Origin: Branchiostoma lanceolatum | Lineage: Eukaryota > Chordata > Leptocardii > Amphioxiformes > Branchiostomatidae | Assembly (NCBI RefSeq): GCF_035083965.1 | Contig: NC_089732.1 | Coordinates: 7,689,383-7,753,382, forward strand | Length of the DNA stretch: 64,000 nt | Direction: 5' to 3' | In this document: positions 11,020-23,800 of the stretch, piece after piece | How positions within the stretch are numbered: position 1 is the first letter of the stretch | How the letters are laid out: every line of letters starts with the position of its first letter | Translations under genes and position numbers: made by a program | The notes under the pieces: generated by a model | What the model was told of the DNA's origin: nothing | Database searches by the model: none | Seen by the model: the letters and a program-made list of their open reading frames with translations, nothing else

Positions 11020-11720
11020 GGTGTTGTTTCCATACCAGATGTTCTGTGGGTACTTCACGCCTCGTTGATTATGTAAATAAGGCTGTAATTAGCATAATCT
11101 ATATCAAGTGATGTTCTTCTCTGCCAAAATTGCATACATTGTAATGTGGGAAGGTCCTAGCATTTGGCAGAATTTCAAATTAACATTTCATTATTAATTA
11201 ATGCAAATAACTACAACATAAAGTTACTAATAGTATTATTTCATGATTTGTGTTTTATTGTACATCTGTACATATGTGTCTAAGTAAGGTACCACCATTT
11301 CCAAAATCACTAAAATACGATATTTCTTCAGTTACTTCCTTTGAAAGATGTTAACAAAAACGCCCTTGCATTTCCAGAACAAGATCCTAGGGGGGGGGGC
11401 AAGCCTATACCTACACAACTTTATCCTGACGTCCAAAGCTATCTGCTACCAAAAATAAAGACCGTAGCATGTCCGGGACAAAAGATACAAAAACCGCATA
11501 TTCTGCAGCCGCACCAAGGAAAGCCAGAGGCCTAAAATCAACATTGAGCTTCGTCTTCCCAAGACCTGCTCAAATATCAAATATCATCACAATCCGTCCA
11601 GAGCTTCTTAAAGTTATGCTGACCAAAACTCGATTCGGAAACACATAAAAAGACATACAGACAGATGAGCTGACAGACAGTGCTCCATTTTATTTTCACG
11701 GAGGTAAAAATGAAATAGTT
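11020..11720. repeat. AT-rich interspersed repeat (copy 1 of 3)
   Basis: It contains several TTTGCATAATT/ATGCAAAT-like motifs and the block ACAAAAACGCCC, CAAAGCTATCTGCTACC, AAAATAAAGACC, which recurs at 39275-39385. A 3' part with CACATAAAAAGACATACAGA and TTTTCACGGAGGTAAAAATG also looks repetitive. The family is unknown. Confidence 0.55.
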
Positions 11721-13151
11721 GCGTAATGCTTTGGTGCTAAGGCAACTTCGCCATCATGTACAGCTTATAAGGCATATCGTTGTCCTCGCGTGACACACTC
11801 CCGCAACTCTAATTATCATATCATACAAAGTCTTAAACTGGTAACATAACCACGTCAAGTCATCCCTCTTAGATAAAGGGTCCCATATATGTCCTTGAAC
11901 CGGCTTCAAAAGATCCTTGAGGGACTGAAAGATTCCTTATGGCTTAAATGTTATCAAGCCTACTCAGCCATAACGTCTCGTGCATCTCTAAATCACTCTG
12001 TATCGATAGTCCTCCATTCCAACTGCATTGTAGGTCAGCTATCACAGATTCCCCCGCTATCTTAGAAGAGGAAACGGAACGGCGTTACGACGGCGTTAAA
12101 GCTACGGTAATAGAACAAAAGCTTACCGGCAACTGAAACAGTCGGGTGCGGTCCGGTATCCACTATTACAGGAGTTCCACGCTGTATAGTTGCTGGCACC
12201 GAACACGAAAAACGTGGGGGTATTGGGAAGACAGATTTGTCTGATGACAGTGATGCTTCTCCATTAGTCCTCACATGTGAGATGTGTAGCGCTGATACTG
12301 GTTGCGCCTGCGTCATCTTTACTTAATCTTCGCTATTTACCCTAATTAGTCGGGTTCCCGAAATGGTTCATTTGTCACACACGTACTGAAGCCTGGCTAC
12401 AACAGAACTCAACAACAAAATCCATGTAGACTTGCCATACTCTCTTCGAGTGGCTGTCAACACTGCCACAACGTCAACGGATTGTTTACTTGCTTCTGGA
12501 CTAGGTTATATCTGTACATAGCTCCCTCGGTAATCTTTAATCTTCAGTGAACATCGTACCGTATGTAAAACATAAGTAGGATAGCCAACACCGTTTCAAA
12601 GTCCTGGTTTCCCTGGATCCTTGTGTGCTGGTATGTGACATAGTGAAACTCAAAGACTTTGTACTCACTGACACAAGTCCATAGAGACTCACAGTCGTGT
12701 TTTCAACCGATAGATATTAAACTTACTCTGCAAGGCTTCCTCATCTTGTGTTAGAAAGAGGGGTAATTCTATTTTATCACGAACACTAAGAATTTGTTGA
12801 GCACGAAACTTGAAACAAGTACTGGTATATGGACTGTACGGTAAGCACATGCAGGGCATTACGATGTCTTTATATGTGGTGCTGCTCCGCAATCTGCAAT
12901 TCACCTAATTTGAGATCCGATTACCGTTTACTTTAGCGGCTATTAGCTCCAATCCATTATGAATAGCCTTCTATTGAGCAACCATAGACCGCATTAAGTT
13001 GGAGTGGGGACTGGCCTATGTGCATTATTTATCAGGCAACAAAGAATACTGCTCTGTATGTATCGTCGGATGGGTTGAAAACAAAGGAAGCCTACAAGGT
13101 TTAAGTATATACATATGGCCTCCGTCGGTCAGTATTGACCATGGTAAAATC

Positions 13152-13355
13152 TTAATTCACAGCAGCCCTACAGCATCGACTATGGCTAAACAGCCCTATA
13201 CGAGAATGGCAGTCTCTGCCACATAAATCACATCTGTAAGCTGACTCGGTTCTGTTGCGAAGTTCTTTTCTGCGGATCCGCTTTTCTTCTGCGTTGTGCA
13301 TCAGTCTGGCTTCCCCTGATTTCAGCTGTCTAGTCTGGACAGTGTGCATGTCCAT
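13152..13355 (-). pseudogene. Remnant of a retroelement C-terminal C2H2 finger
   Basis: The minus-strand frame contains YRCDLCGRDCHSRIGLFSHS, a C-x2-C finger with the SRIGLFSH signature often found at the C-terminus of LINE-encoded polyproteins. It starts from a Lys/Arg-rich stretch (RIRRKELRNRTESA) and stops soon after the finger. No reverse transcriptase motif was found next to it, so it is a 3' fragment. Confidence 0.5.
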
Positions 13356-13989
13356 ATGGAGCGGCCACTATAAATATGTAGAGCCTTATAGAGCAGAACA
13401 TGTAATTGTACACTGTAGGAATATGATTATATGGTAAAAACAGTAAAAAGCTCATCGTGTAATCAACCATCGCAAAGGCAGCTGGAGAAAGCTGCTGTAA
13501 GGTCATCATTTGAGTTTTCAATGCCTTTAAAACGTCATTTCATGTCTTAACATTACCAGAAATTTCTAATCAGCAACTATCCGATTTTCTCAAACAAAAA
13601 TACAGTGAAAGAATGTTTTAATGAATGCTCTTTTGCATCCAGAACTTGATCGTAGGACTTTGTTCATCAGCAAACCGCGTATGCTTTTTTTCAGTAGTAG
13701 CATCAGCAGCATGACGTTACAGTGTTTGTAATTTGTAGTCAATCCCACATTGAGTTTTACTGTAGGTTATCTCGGTAAAGACACAGTCATCTAGTAGGTT
13801 TGATATGTTTTAAGCGCCACAGACATTTGTATCCCCCAAATATAGCAAGTCCTGATGCACTGGGGCTTTGAGTTCCATTGATATCATTGAGAAACCAATG
13901 TCAAGGCTTAATTTTAGCTTAGTATAGGCTATGTCACTCAGTATATGGCTTCAAAATCCTCCTCTGAAACAAAAATGACTCGGAGGCTA

Positions 13990-14105
13990 CCATTATTGAC
14001 CACAATCAGTGTAGTTTATTCAGTGTTGTTCAATGGCCTGGTGGCCTTTAAATACAACATGGTCTGCACTTTTTAACACGAAGCGTTACAGTTTCTTAAG
14101 TTAGC
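13990..14105. repeat. Conserved spacer block, copy 1
   Basis: About 110 bases including CAATCAGTGTAGTTTAT, AATGGCCT, TACAACATGGTCTGC and AGCGTTACAGTTTCTT. The same order is found at 26845-26960 and 35755-35880. Each copy lies 0.7-1.1 kb past the stop codon of a receptor gene. Confidence 0.7.
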
Positions 14106-14840
14106 TATATGAGACAGCAAACTGTTCTGAGATTCCACAACATCAGACATGCTTATGTTTGTCTAAATCCGAATGCTATGTAAGTACACCTCTCTAATGT
14201 ACTTGGCGACGATTCCACATGCAACATGCCTTAGATAAGAAATAATCCTTGCCACATTTTTGAAGGGTCATATTGACAATGGGAAGTGTCTATATGTTGA
14301 CATGGCAGAGAGTTTGATAGCGTAAATCTCCCATGATCAGAAGATATTAGTGTCATTGGTGAGGTCCATGACGTCATAAACATCCATAAGACAGCTATGA
14401 GAAACACACCTCCGACCTCTAACGATATCTGACCGTGGAAAGGTACTGGACTTGATTTTGAATTACGATTCTGATTTCATGATTAAGTGTTTGCATAAAT
14501 GCTTCTATTTGATTATTCGTATCATGTATCATGTATTATCTATCCTTCTTACGATTTCATTTTTATTCATATCTGTATCATTTCTATTCATTCTCAGTTT
14601 CTGCTATGTAATGTATGTACCAATATTTCCTGTTATTATGTTCTATATTTTTTAGCCCCCCCCTTCAACGAATTTCAGTAGGGGGTACCCAGATGTTTTA
14701 AAGATTAAAGAAATTGATTGTGACGTCACTGTGATTGACTACTTCATTGGTGCTACATTTTTGTCAGTGCTGTCTTTCCTTTTCCATTTGCATGCAAATA
14801 ATGTTCCCTGTTCCGATGACCCTATCCCAATAACACGACT

Positions 14841-17800
14841 TTAACTGGCAGGTTCGCTGGGCCCGTCGTTCCTAGAGCCGCTTTTCTTGCATCTGAAATG
14901 TAACCATTCCAGACAGGACGCCAACATGGCGACACCCGTTCCAAGCATGAGATAGTAGAAAATCCCATTCAGATTCTCCAAGTCCAAGACACCATCACTC
15001 TCTGTTGAGCCAGTGTAACATTTGTACTTCTTCTTGTTAAACCATCTGGGAAAGGACGAAATAGATAAACATAATTCTATAGTAGTTTCGTTGTCCGACG
15101 CACACGGTTTATGTATGTCTTCTTACTTGTACCTTGCGCCCCCTGGATACACTAATCTAGAAAAGAGGCTGACCTAGGAATCTTGTGCTTGCTTGTTTGC
15201 TTGTTTGTTTGTTGTAAACACAATAAAGATAATTTACCTCTCTCTCAACCCGCAGCTTAATGTCAGGACAGCTTTGAACCAAAAGGATCTCTGTCGAGCA
15301 GCCCATCTGTTGGTTTTCCTTTGTAGACGTTTGGCCATTATACCATTTTACGATGGTAGGAAAACTGACCACTTTCTTTGCAAATTTGAAAAGCATATTG
15401 TCCTGTAGCGTGCAGCAGCCTTGTAGTTCACTTTGTATAGGTATCATGTTCAACAACTTACCGGTTATTAAGTAAGTCCATCTGCCCGTTCTCTGTCATG
15501 TTCATCAGGGCCAGGTTGATCTCCATCCGGTAGGGTGATCCGACCGGAAACGGAAGTGCGGACTGATACTTGAAGAAGTAGTCGTCAGTGAGGATGACCA
15601 TGTCACACCTCTCGTTGAGGATCTCGTACTCGTAAGTTGTGGGGGAGATGAAGATGTAGTCGCCCTTAGCAGCGCGCTCAAATGACTGACGACCACTTTC
15701 CAGGAGGACTTCATCTGTGAAGGACACGATGGAACCATAAATGTATCACTCTGGACACCAAAATCATGTCATGCCTTACTATGAATCATTGTGTCTCCAT
15801 TAAACTCTACTGTTATATCATGTTTTGGGGTTCGTGCGAGAAGCAAGCCCTTTCTGATATCTGTAGCCATGTTTCACCACGAGACACTCACATAATCAGG
15901 AGTTACAACCACATTTGTAACAATGGGGAAGTCTCACGGATTCAGGGGAACGCATTACCTTAGGAAATAAACGAGATTAAACGAGATATTAGAGAACGCT
16001 GCGCAGAACAGATGTGCATAGAGCCCTGTGGTTCGACTGTAGACTGAATTGTTATCCCATATATGTGATGCGATGGCCTGGCGGCATATTCGTTCAGTGC
16101 TGTCACGAAGAAACAGAGAATATTCAAGAATCCAATGACACTCCCAAAGAAGCCATTGCCATGATTGCTATGGTCATTTGACCATATCTCTGTGTCAAAT
16201 TTCAAACTTATTGATGATTTTGCTTGATAAGATCTGTTGTTGTTTGAAAAAAAACAATTTCACAGTTTTGTAAGCATACTTTTGTAGGTGACTTTACCTG
16301 AATTCTTGTCCAGATATCGACCAATGGTCTTGAAAGGCTCCTCCTGAGACTTCTTCAAGAACTTGACGATGGTGTATCCCTTGTACGTCCCGTACGGCAC
16401 GTCCGTCTGTCCGGCCAGATCAGCCAGGCTCCTGATGCTCCGGTCTGCTGAAGTCTTGGACAGGAAGGCTGCCAGGTTGGCTGGACAAATACAACGTTTT
16501 GTAAGTCGAGGACATAACCACAACTTTGAGAAACCCAGGTGTAGAAATGGGTATACTGTTCTCTGTACGTGGCACGTGAAATAAGTTATAAAAACTTGAG
16601 TGCATTGCCACGTCGTCCTTGTCTGTCCAAAAACAACGTTATAAAACTATGAGAAACTTGACGTGCACGCCCAACTCTTCTAAAAATTCTATGCTTAACA
16701 CGCACTCTGTTGTTTTTACCATGTTGTCAGCTGAAGTACAATAAAATTTTATGAAATATTTGACACCGAATACAGACAAATTTCCACGTTATGTATTCAT
16801 TATCTTGGCATACGCTTACCGGTGTAAGACGCGATAATAACCAATATGAAAAACCACCAAGTTCCAGCTATCACTCGTCCGGTAGCTGATCGGGGTAGAA
16901 ATTCCTGCCCCTGACTCACAGCCGCTCCATAAATCGACCTGTAGAGGACAAAACAATCATATGTTATCAAGGCACACATTGTACATGTCATATGCTATCA
17001 AGGTATACCTTTATCGAGTTTTCAAGTGATAACCATCTCAAGGTTTTCACGATCTTCATCTGAACTCGTGAGGTTCTAGGAACCATCTTCATGTGAAACT
17101 ATCGACACAATAAGACGTTTTTTTTTAAATTAACATGTCTGATTTTCAGTGTCCTCAGCTTACCAGAGACTGTTGACGAGGCTGAGGTTGTCTGCCTCCT
17201 CTTCCGACACCTCTCCCCGCCGGGCTGCTTTGGACCACTCGTACGGGTTCAGACGGCCGTTTGCCGCCAAGGCAAGACTCACTCCCACAGCGGCGGCCAC
17301 AAAGGAGAGCCACACCTGCATTTAACACATGGAAGATGTAACGATCTATGATTTGGAACAAAACGTTGATACCATGAATCTGAAAACTGATGAATTTAGT
17401 ACAACCATATATTTACTCAAGCAAGACATGCACAAGGCTGAAGATCAATCATCTCCCATTTTTAAAATCTCTATTGGTATTTTCATTTCCTCCCGATGTA
17501 AGTTTCAAAGCCATAGAATACAAAAATAACAATTAAAGAGGAAAAGGGTCGTCGACAAATTGCTTATTGTATCCAAAGGTACTAGAATTGGGGCTTTGAA
17601 TTGGGACGAGTACCATGAATCCCAAAAGGTATGTTGCAACAAACTGTTAGACGCTGTTCCCCGTAATAGGTCCGAGTGATCATGGACAAAATAAAATGCT
17701 GGCCAATCATTGGTCTACGAACAGTAATCAACTGCAAGAATTTGACACTCATTGATGTTCATGTGATAGATTAGAAAAAAAAACATTTGATATCCACCTC

Positions 17801-20800
17801 TCCAGAAAATGGATCCATAAACTGGAAGATGCCTTGTTTGTCCAGACGGTTTGGCTTCTTCATGGTCAGGAAGTACCCTCGTGTGATGAGTGGGATGGAA
17901 AACTCGATTTTTCCATGGTAAGCGGGGCGCAGGGAATAGGGCGACAATGCCATGTCATACTGTGTGCGAAGGAGGTCAAGGACTGAATGAAGGAACCGCC
18001 TACAAGTAAATGATTATGTGATGCAATAGTTTGAGGAATTGGGAAGCCAATCTACAATCACCCGTACAAACACGAATTCTTTCCACAGCAGCCAAGGGGA
18101 CCTACTTACAGAGCAAACATATTGAATTCATAAGCATATTATCAGTTTACTTACACATGTTGAGTGCAAAGAATGCAAACTTAGTGAAAGATTGGCAATT
18201 CTATTTTCTGTATCCTATCACAGCAAATGACAATGGAGTCGCAACATCTTTTTCAAAACACAAAGAACAACAGTTCCTATGGTGTTGTCTTACCATACAA
18301 ACTATCCATACACGACTTACATTTGAGTGACATTTGCATAAAATCCATAAGAGTTTAACGTGACTTTTTTTTTTTTTTTTTTTTTTTCAAGAGTGAACTT
18401 TATTTTCCATTCATGATACATACATGTATGAATCCGTCCCAACTTTTTTAAAGTCCAACAAAAATGTATTTGTATTTTTATAAGCCATCTGCTAATTACT
18501 AATACATGTTCTAGCATTACTATTCATGTCGATAACATTCTGGAGAATTATCATAAATAGCATGACAGCACTTAAGTAAAGCTGTTGGATAATTTTCTAT
18601 AGTACGTTACACATGCGTTCTTGTAATTGTGCATCAAAAATTAGTCAGCGTTGTGTATAAGTGAAATATATTGTGTTTTTGAAATGCCTGCAGGTCATCC
18701 TTATGTCTTAACCAAGATATATAAATAGCATATTTTGCCAGGGTAACATGTAAGTTTTCCCCAAATATCACTGACGCAGCGTCAGCTACATGTATACTGA
18801 TACAATTTTTAAGGAGTGAGTTCTTAATGTTAACCCAGTAGTTTTTTAACCTTGTGCACTCGAAAAACATATGTACATAGGTTTCATCCTGATTACAAAT
18901 GTCGCATTTCGGGCTATAAATGTTCCCGAGAGTGTTAACTATATTCCATTGGTGTAGTAGAAATTTACAAGGCAGAATTTTGTGAAATAATTTGAAATTA
19001 AACTCTTTGAATTTATTGTCTTTTATCGCGGTTTGCGATTTCCATATCTTTTCCCAATTTAACTTGGGAAATAAACTGTCCCAGTAGATTTGTGAAGTAG
19101 GGGTTGCTGGGATTTTGGAAAGATATAGAAAGTACAGATATCTACTATTAAGTTTTTCAATTGGCGTCTTGCTTAAGTTAATCCAGATCATATGATCTTC
19201 CTTGGATATTTTCATCTTGAAGTTTTTGTTTAACCAGAATCTATCGTTATTTATCTTAACAGGATCTGCCTTCCCACCTCCAAGTTTCTGCCAGGCCAAG
19301 ACTACTTCCCTATAAAAGGGTGGGAGTTTCATTAAGGGTGGGGCATCTCTTTTAGCATTTAAGTTACCTCTGAAAAAGTTGAAGTTTTTCCCAAGTTTTG
19401 CAATAAAATGTTACTTGCCATCGTCGTATGTCGTTTTGATCTGTCTGTATCAGTCTCTTAACCCATGCTGTTTGTAGACTTTTACATTTTGCATATATAT
19501 CAATCATTTTAATTCCCCCTTCTGTATAACTGCAGTAAAGGGTTTTACGTTTAATCTTATCAGGCCTTTTGTCCCAAAGGAATGAAAAGGTTAATTTTTT
19601 AATTTTCTTAAGGGCCCAATCGGGAGTTGGGATCATGGACATGTTGTAGATAACTTGTGATAAACCTAAAGTTTTTATGACATGACATTTACCAAATAGA
19701 GTCAAATTGCGTTTCTGCCATCTTTGAAACAAACTATCAATTTTATTTATCCGTTTCTCCCAATTTAGGATTTCACAAGCTTGTTCCGAGAGACTAAAAT
19801 GTATTCCAAGGGATTTAATGGGTGTTTCCGGCCATGAAATACCGAAGGGTTTATCCTTACGGTTATGAAAAGATCCAATCCATAACGCTTCACATTTTCC
19901 AGGATTTAGCTTGGGTCCTGCAACTTTGCTAAAATTCTCAACAATGCGAAGGGCGATACGTATTGATTGGTCGTCTGACAAGAAAAGTGTTGTGTCGTCA
20001 GCTACTTGACTAATTTTTAATTCATATTCAGTGTCATAAACATTAACGTTAATACCTTTAACCTGGTCTGTATGTCGAACTTTCAGAGCTAGTATTTCTA
20101 CCACTAGATTAAATAAGAGAGCGGAGAGTGGGCAGCCCTGCCGGATGCCACGCTGGAGCTGGAAAAAGGCTGTCTTCCAGCCAAAGTTGGATATACTACA
20201 TTCTATGTTAGTGTACATCATTTTAACCAAGGAGGTAAAATTAGGTCCGAACCCAAATTTCTCAAGGGTTTTAAACATAAAGTCCCAGTTGATAGTATCA
20301 AACGCCTTTTGGAAGTCGAGGCAAAGGATAGCTCCAGGAATATTATAATGGTTGCAAAAAAATATGATATCATGCAAGACACGGACATTCTGTCCAATGA
20401 ATCTTGATTTCAAATACGCTGTTTGATCGTGAGAGATAATGGTTGGGAGAGCTGTCTGAAGTCTCTTTGCCAGAGCAGCTGCCAACAGCTTGTAGTCCGT
20501 ATTAAGGAGGCTAATGGGTCTCCAGTTGGCGAGATCTTTTCTGTCTCCTTTCTTGAAAATAAGTTTAAGAATTGCTCTTTTTTGAGACGGGGACATATTC
20601 AACCGGTTTTTCCAGTTGCCTTTGGCATTATTTTTTGCAAATAGCAGGAGTATGCAAAAATGGCTAATGCCATTATGCAATTTTATCCATAATGGAGTGA
20701 ATGGGAAATGGTTTGGATTTTCAGAATTTTATGCATATCCCCGAAATATGCTATTAACCGTAATTCAAATCTACTGTAACAGTAAGAGTCACAAAGAATG

Positions 20801-23800
20801 TTGTAGGTATACTGACCTTCCCCGAATCGAATATCTTCTTCACGGACCCATCGCCCCTACTGCCAACCGTGATGTCCCAGGTGAAGTTCAGGCGGGAAGC
20901 CAACATCTCCAGCAGGTCCAGGAGATAGCCGTGGTACGTAGTGGAACCAACCTCACCACGTTTGCCTGCTGTTTTCTTCATGAAGAATGGTTTATTCTGT
21001 GGAGCAAGGTAGATTCGACATAAGCAGTGACCGGTCCAATTTAGAAACACGTGACACCAAATTCTGTGTAGCAACCCTGGTTCGAAAACACTAAATCACG
21101 GATCGTATCAAGTGCGGTGAACTGAGCTCTGCACAGAATACCTGTTGAGTAGATATCATTTGTGCTATATTGAAATTAATCAGGGAAATGATACGGTTCA
21201 AAGTATTGGTTAAGAGAAGCAGTTTAACCTTTCCATTTTTTATTACTTTTACAAACGTCGCGACGACGGCGTAGCCTCCACCAGGCCCTCCTACGGGCGT
21301 ATGAATTGTAGAATTCGGAAGAAAAGGGAATAATTAGCCAGTAGATAGAGTCAGTCCATGGTGAAGATCACATTTCGCCCGCGGAGCCTTCAAATGAAAC
21401 CCTGGCAAATATTTTACCTATTCCCGGCGTAGTTAGTCTAGTAGAGACAACCGACGTCGTGTGTGAACAGAAATGTCACATAGTACAGGTGGTACAAATG
21501 TCCAACTTACCAGTCGACCGTACACTCGAAGATACCGTCCCGACAGGTGATGAATGTCGGTGGGTCTCTGCAATTTTTGTTGAAAACCGGTCGTGCCTTC
21601 CAAGGTCCAAGTCCCCAGCTACGGACAAAAATGAAATGTGTGAATCAAATGTTTCCTGATGAATGCGCCGCTTGTAAATGTCGGTAAATTCCCCCTGCCG
21701 CGTTGAACACAATTTGAATTAATCAAAAGAGGTTTTTACCTGCTTAGACTTTCCTCCAACATATTCGTGGGCAAAGACAGTTACGTTCTTTCTTTTTCCG
21801 CAGCTATCAAAGGACACGTGGCCGCTGAATCCGGAGACGATATCCTGAAAACATCAAGCTGTCAGCCGAATAAAAGTTTATCTAGTCGTAACGTGAGATG
21901 ATCGAGCTATGGTACAAAATGATGAGCACTCATCGGATTTTCTACTGATGTTCTTCAGGACCCATAGTCATAGTAATTTCTGATTTGTGACCTTGTGATA
22001 GGACGTCAGTAATTGGTAAAAGGTGTCCGAATGTCTTTGGGAGAGGTAAACGATGACGTACCTTAGATAGGTAGTTCCTCATTCCAGAACGACAGTTCAT
22101 GCTTTTAGGAGCCGACTCAACCTTGTCCGATCTCCGGGAGTTCGTCCCCAGGTCCAGAGACAGACTTGTAACGAGATTGACTGCATCCAAAGCCAGCCGC
22201 ATCCTGTAAGACATCTGTCCATCAGGTGAGCCACGCCCCCAGGGCGGGACTGTCTCAGGGAAGGGGCGGAGCAGGGTCAGGTGTGCTCCACTGCTCCGTG
22301 CGCTCCGCAGCTGAGTTTCTCGGACATCCTGAAGAAAAAGAAACTCTATCAATCTGACACCCTCCTTGCCTATACGAACAGTACTCATTCCATTCTAGCT
22401 TTCATACCACATCACAGTCTTCCTAACATCACTTCACCGAGTGTTACAAAATCGGTTGAACCGGTTCACAAGAAGGTATGCTTGACGACGAAACTCTAAG
22501 ATGAAGCTTCCCAAAAGGCATGGTGAAACAAATTAAATAGTATGGTATCCTGAAAAATGAATAAGGTTTTCTTTAGTACAGCCCAGTCCCTTCAGCACCA
22601 TACAAATCTATACTCACGAAGCTGGTCACGATCCAGCGACTCTCCGATGTAAGCAGCAGCATATCGGCAGCCTGATGGGAGATGAAGACGGCACAAGCTT
22701 GTTACATACAAAACCAGTTAGAGGTACCGGATGTCGATGACGCCACCAGCGATTAGTGATATACAAATTGGCAAAACATAACCATTTGGAACTTCTTTTT
22801 CACAAAGATGTGAATGATTTGGTCATATATCCGGTCTTCTTCAGAATGATGATCTGGCCGAGATCAGGTCGAAAACTACTTGATACTTCTCTTCATAATG
22901 TTAATCACCAACACAAATACCCTTTCATGAGTTCCTGCTAATACATGTATAAACATTTGATCTGTGACCTTGTCCAAAATGACCTCCACTACATCAACAC
23001 TCGTCATCAGAAGCACATTCCGCCCAGCAGTGCTGACGTCATACAAAATGGCGCCCAGACCGCCGCCGTCCTCCTTGTCAGCTGGAATCTCCTGGGACCA
23101 GAGATGAAACATGCGGGAGGCTGCTTCATTGAGCATGGCTAAAAAGCAGCTGTAGAACTCTGCGAAATGGTGAGAGGATTCATGATCAGGTCAGCCTTCT
23201 CTTTGTAGTATGTTAAAGCATGCTACAAAGACATCCGCCATATTAATTTGAATAGTAAAGAGAAATCCATATCCCCTACAGCCTTCGACAAACCAACTCT
23301 AACTAATCATACAGCCTCCTTCATTTATACAATTACCAAGAAGCGAGAGGAGGTCGAAAGTACTAGAGCTAGTTTAGTAGATGTTTATATGCATATGAAT
23401 ATGTATAACATGTGACTTGTGCTTAGCCCAGTGGCCAAAATGTACAATAAAGGTCTTCTTCTTCTTCAATTAAAGAAACTTTACCATGAAGAATATGATA
23501 CTAGTATGCAATCTTGGAGAACCATGTCACTGTCAATATGACACTGCTTGTCAGCCAACATCAAATTAACAATGCTCATTCAAGTGGTCAAGCTAAGGTT
23601 TATTGTCCAGACAACTGTCCGAATTTCGCACAGCAGGTAGGTAGATATATTTCTATCGTCGCCTGCAGCTGGCACCAAGTCGGTAATATCACAGCCTCTA
23701 GTACCGGTGTACTTATATACCGCACCGGCATTGGATATATACTTCCCACTCACCTGACCGCTTGTTGTACAGCATATAGGTCTCTCTCCACCCCAGGGCC

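Larger units (their letters stand above)
9065..14840. other. Spacer between copy A and copy B
   Basis: No gene is supported. The spacer holds a small fold-back MITE (9217-9317), a (CA)n tract (9790-9860), an interspersed repeat (11020-11720), a retroelement zinc-finger remnant (13152-13355) and a block shared with the other intergenic spacers (13990-14105). The first few hundred bases below 14841 should include the 3' UTR of copy B, and the bases above 9064 the 5' region of copy A. Confidence 0.5.

Noticed and set aside
12062-12316. Minus-strand 84-codon frame followed by a GTAAGC donor
   Set aside because: No similarity to any receptor exon or other family, no partner exon, and the true signal-peptide exon of copy A was found at 8971-9064.
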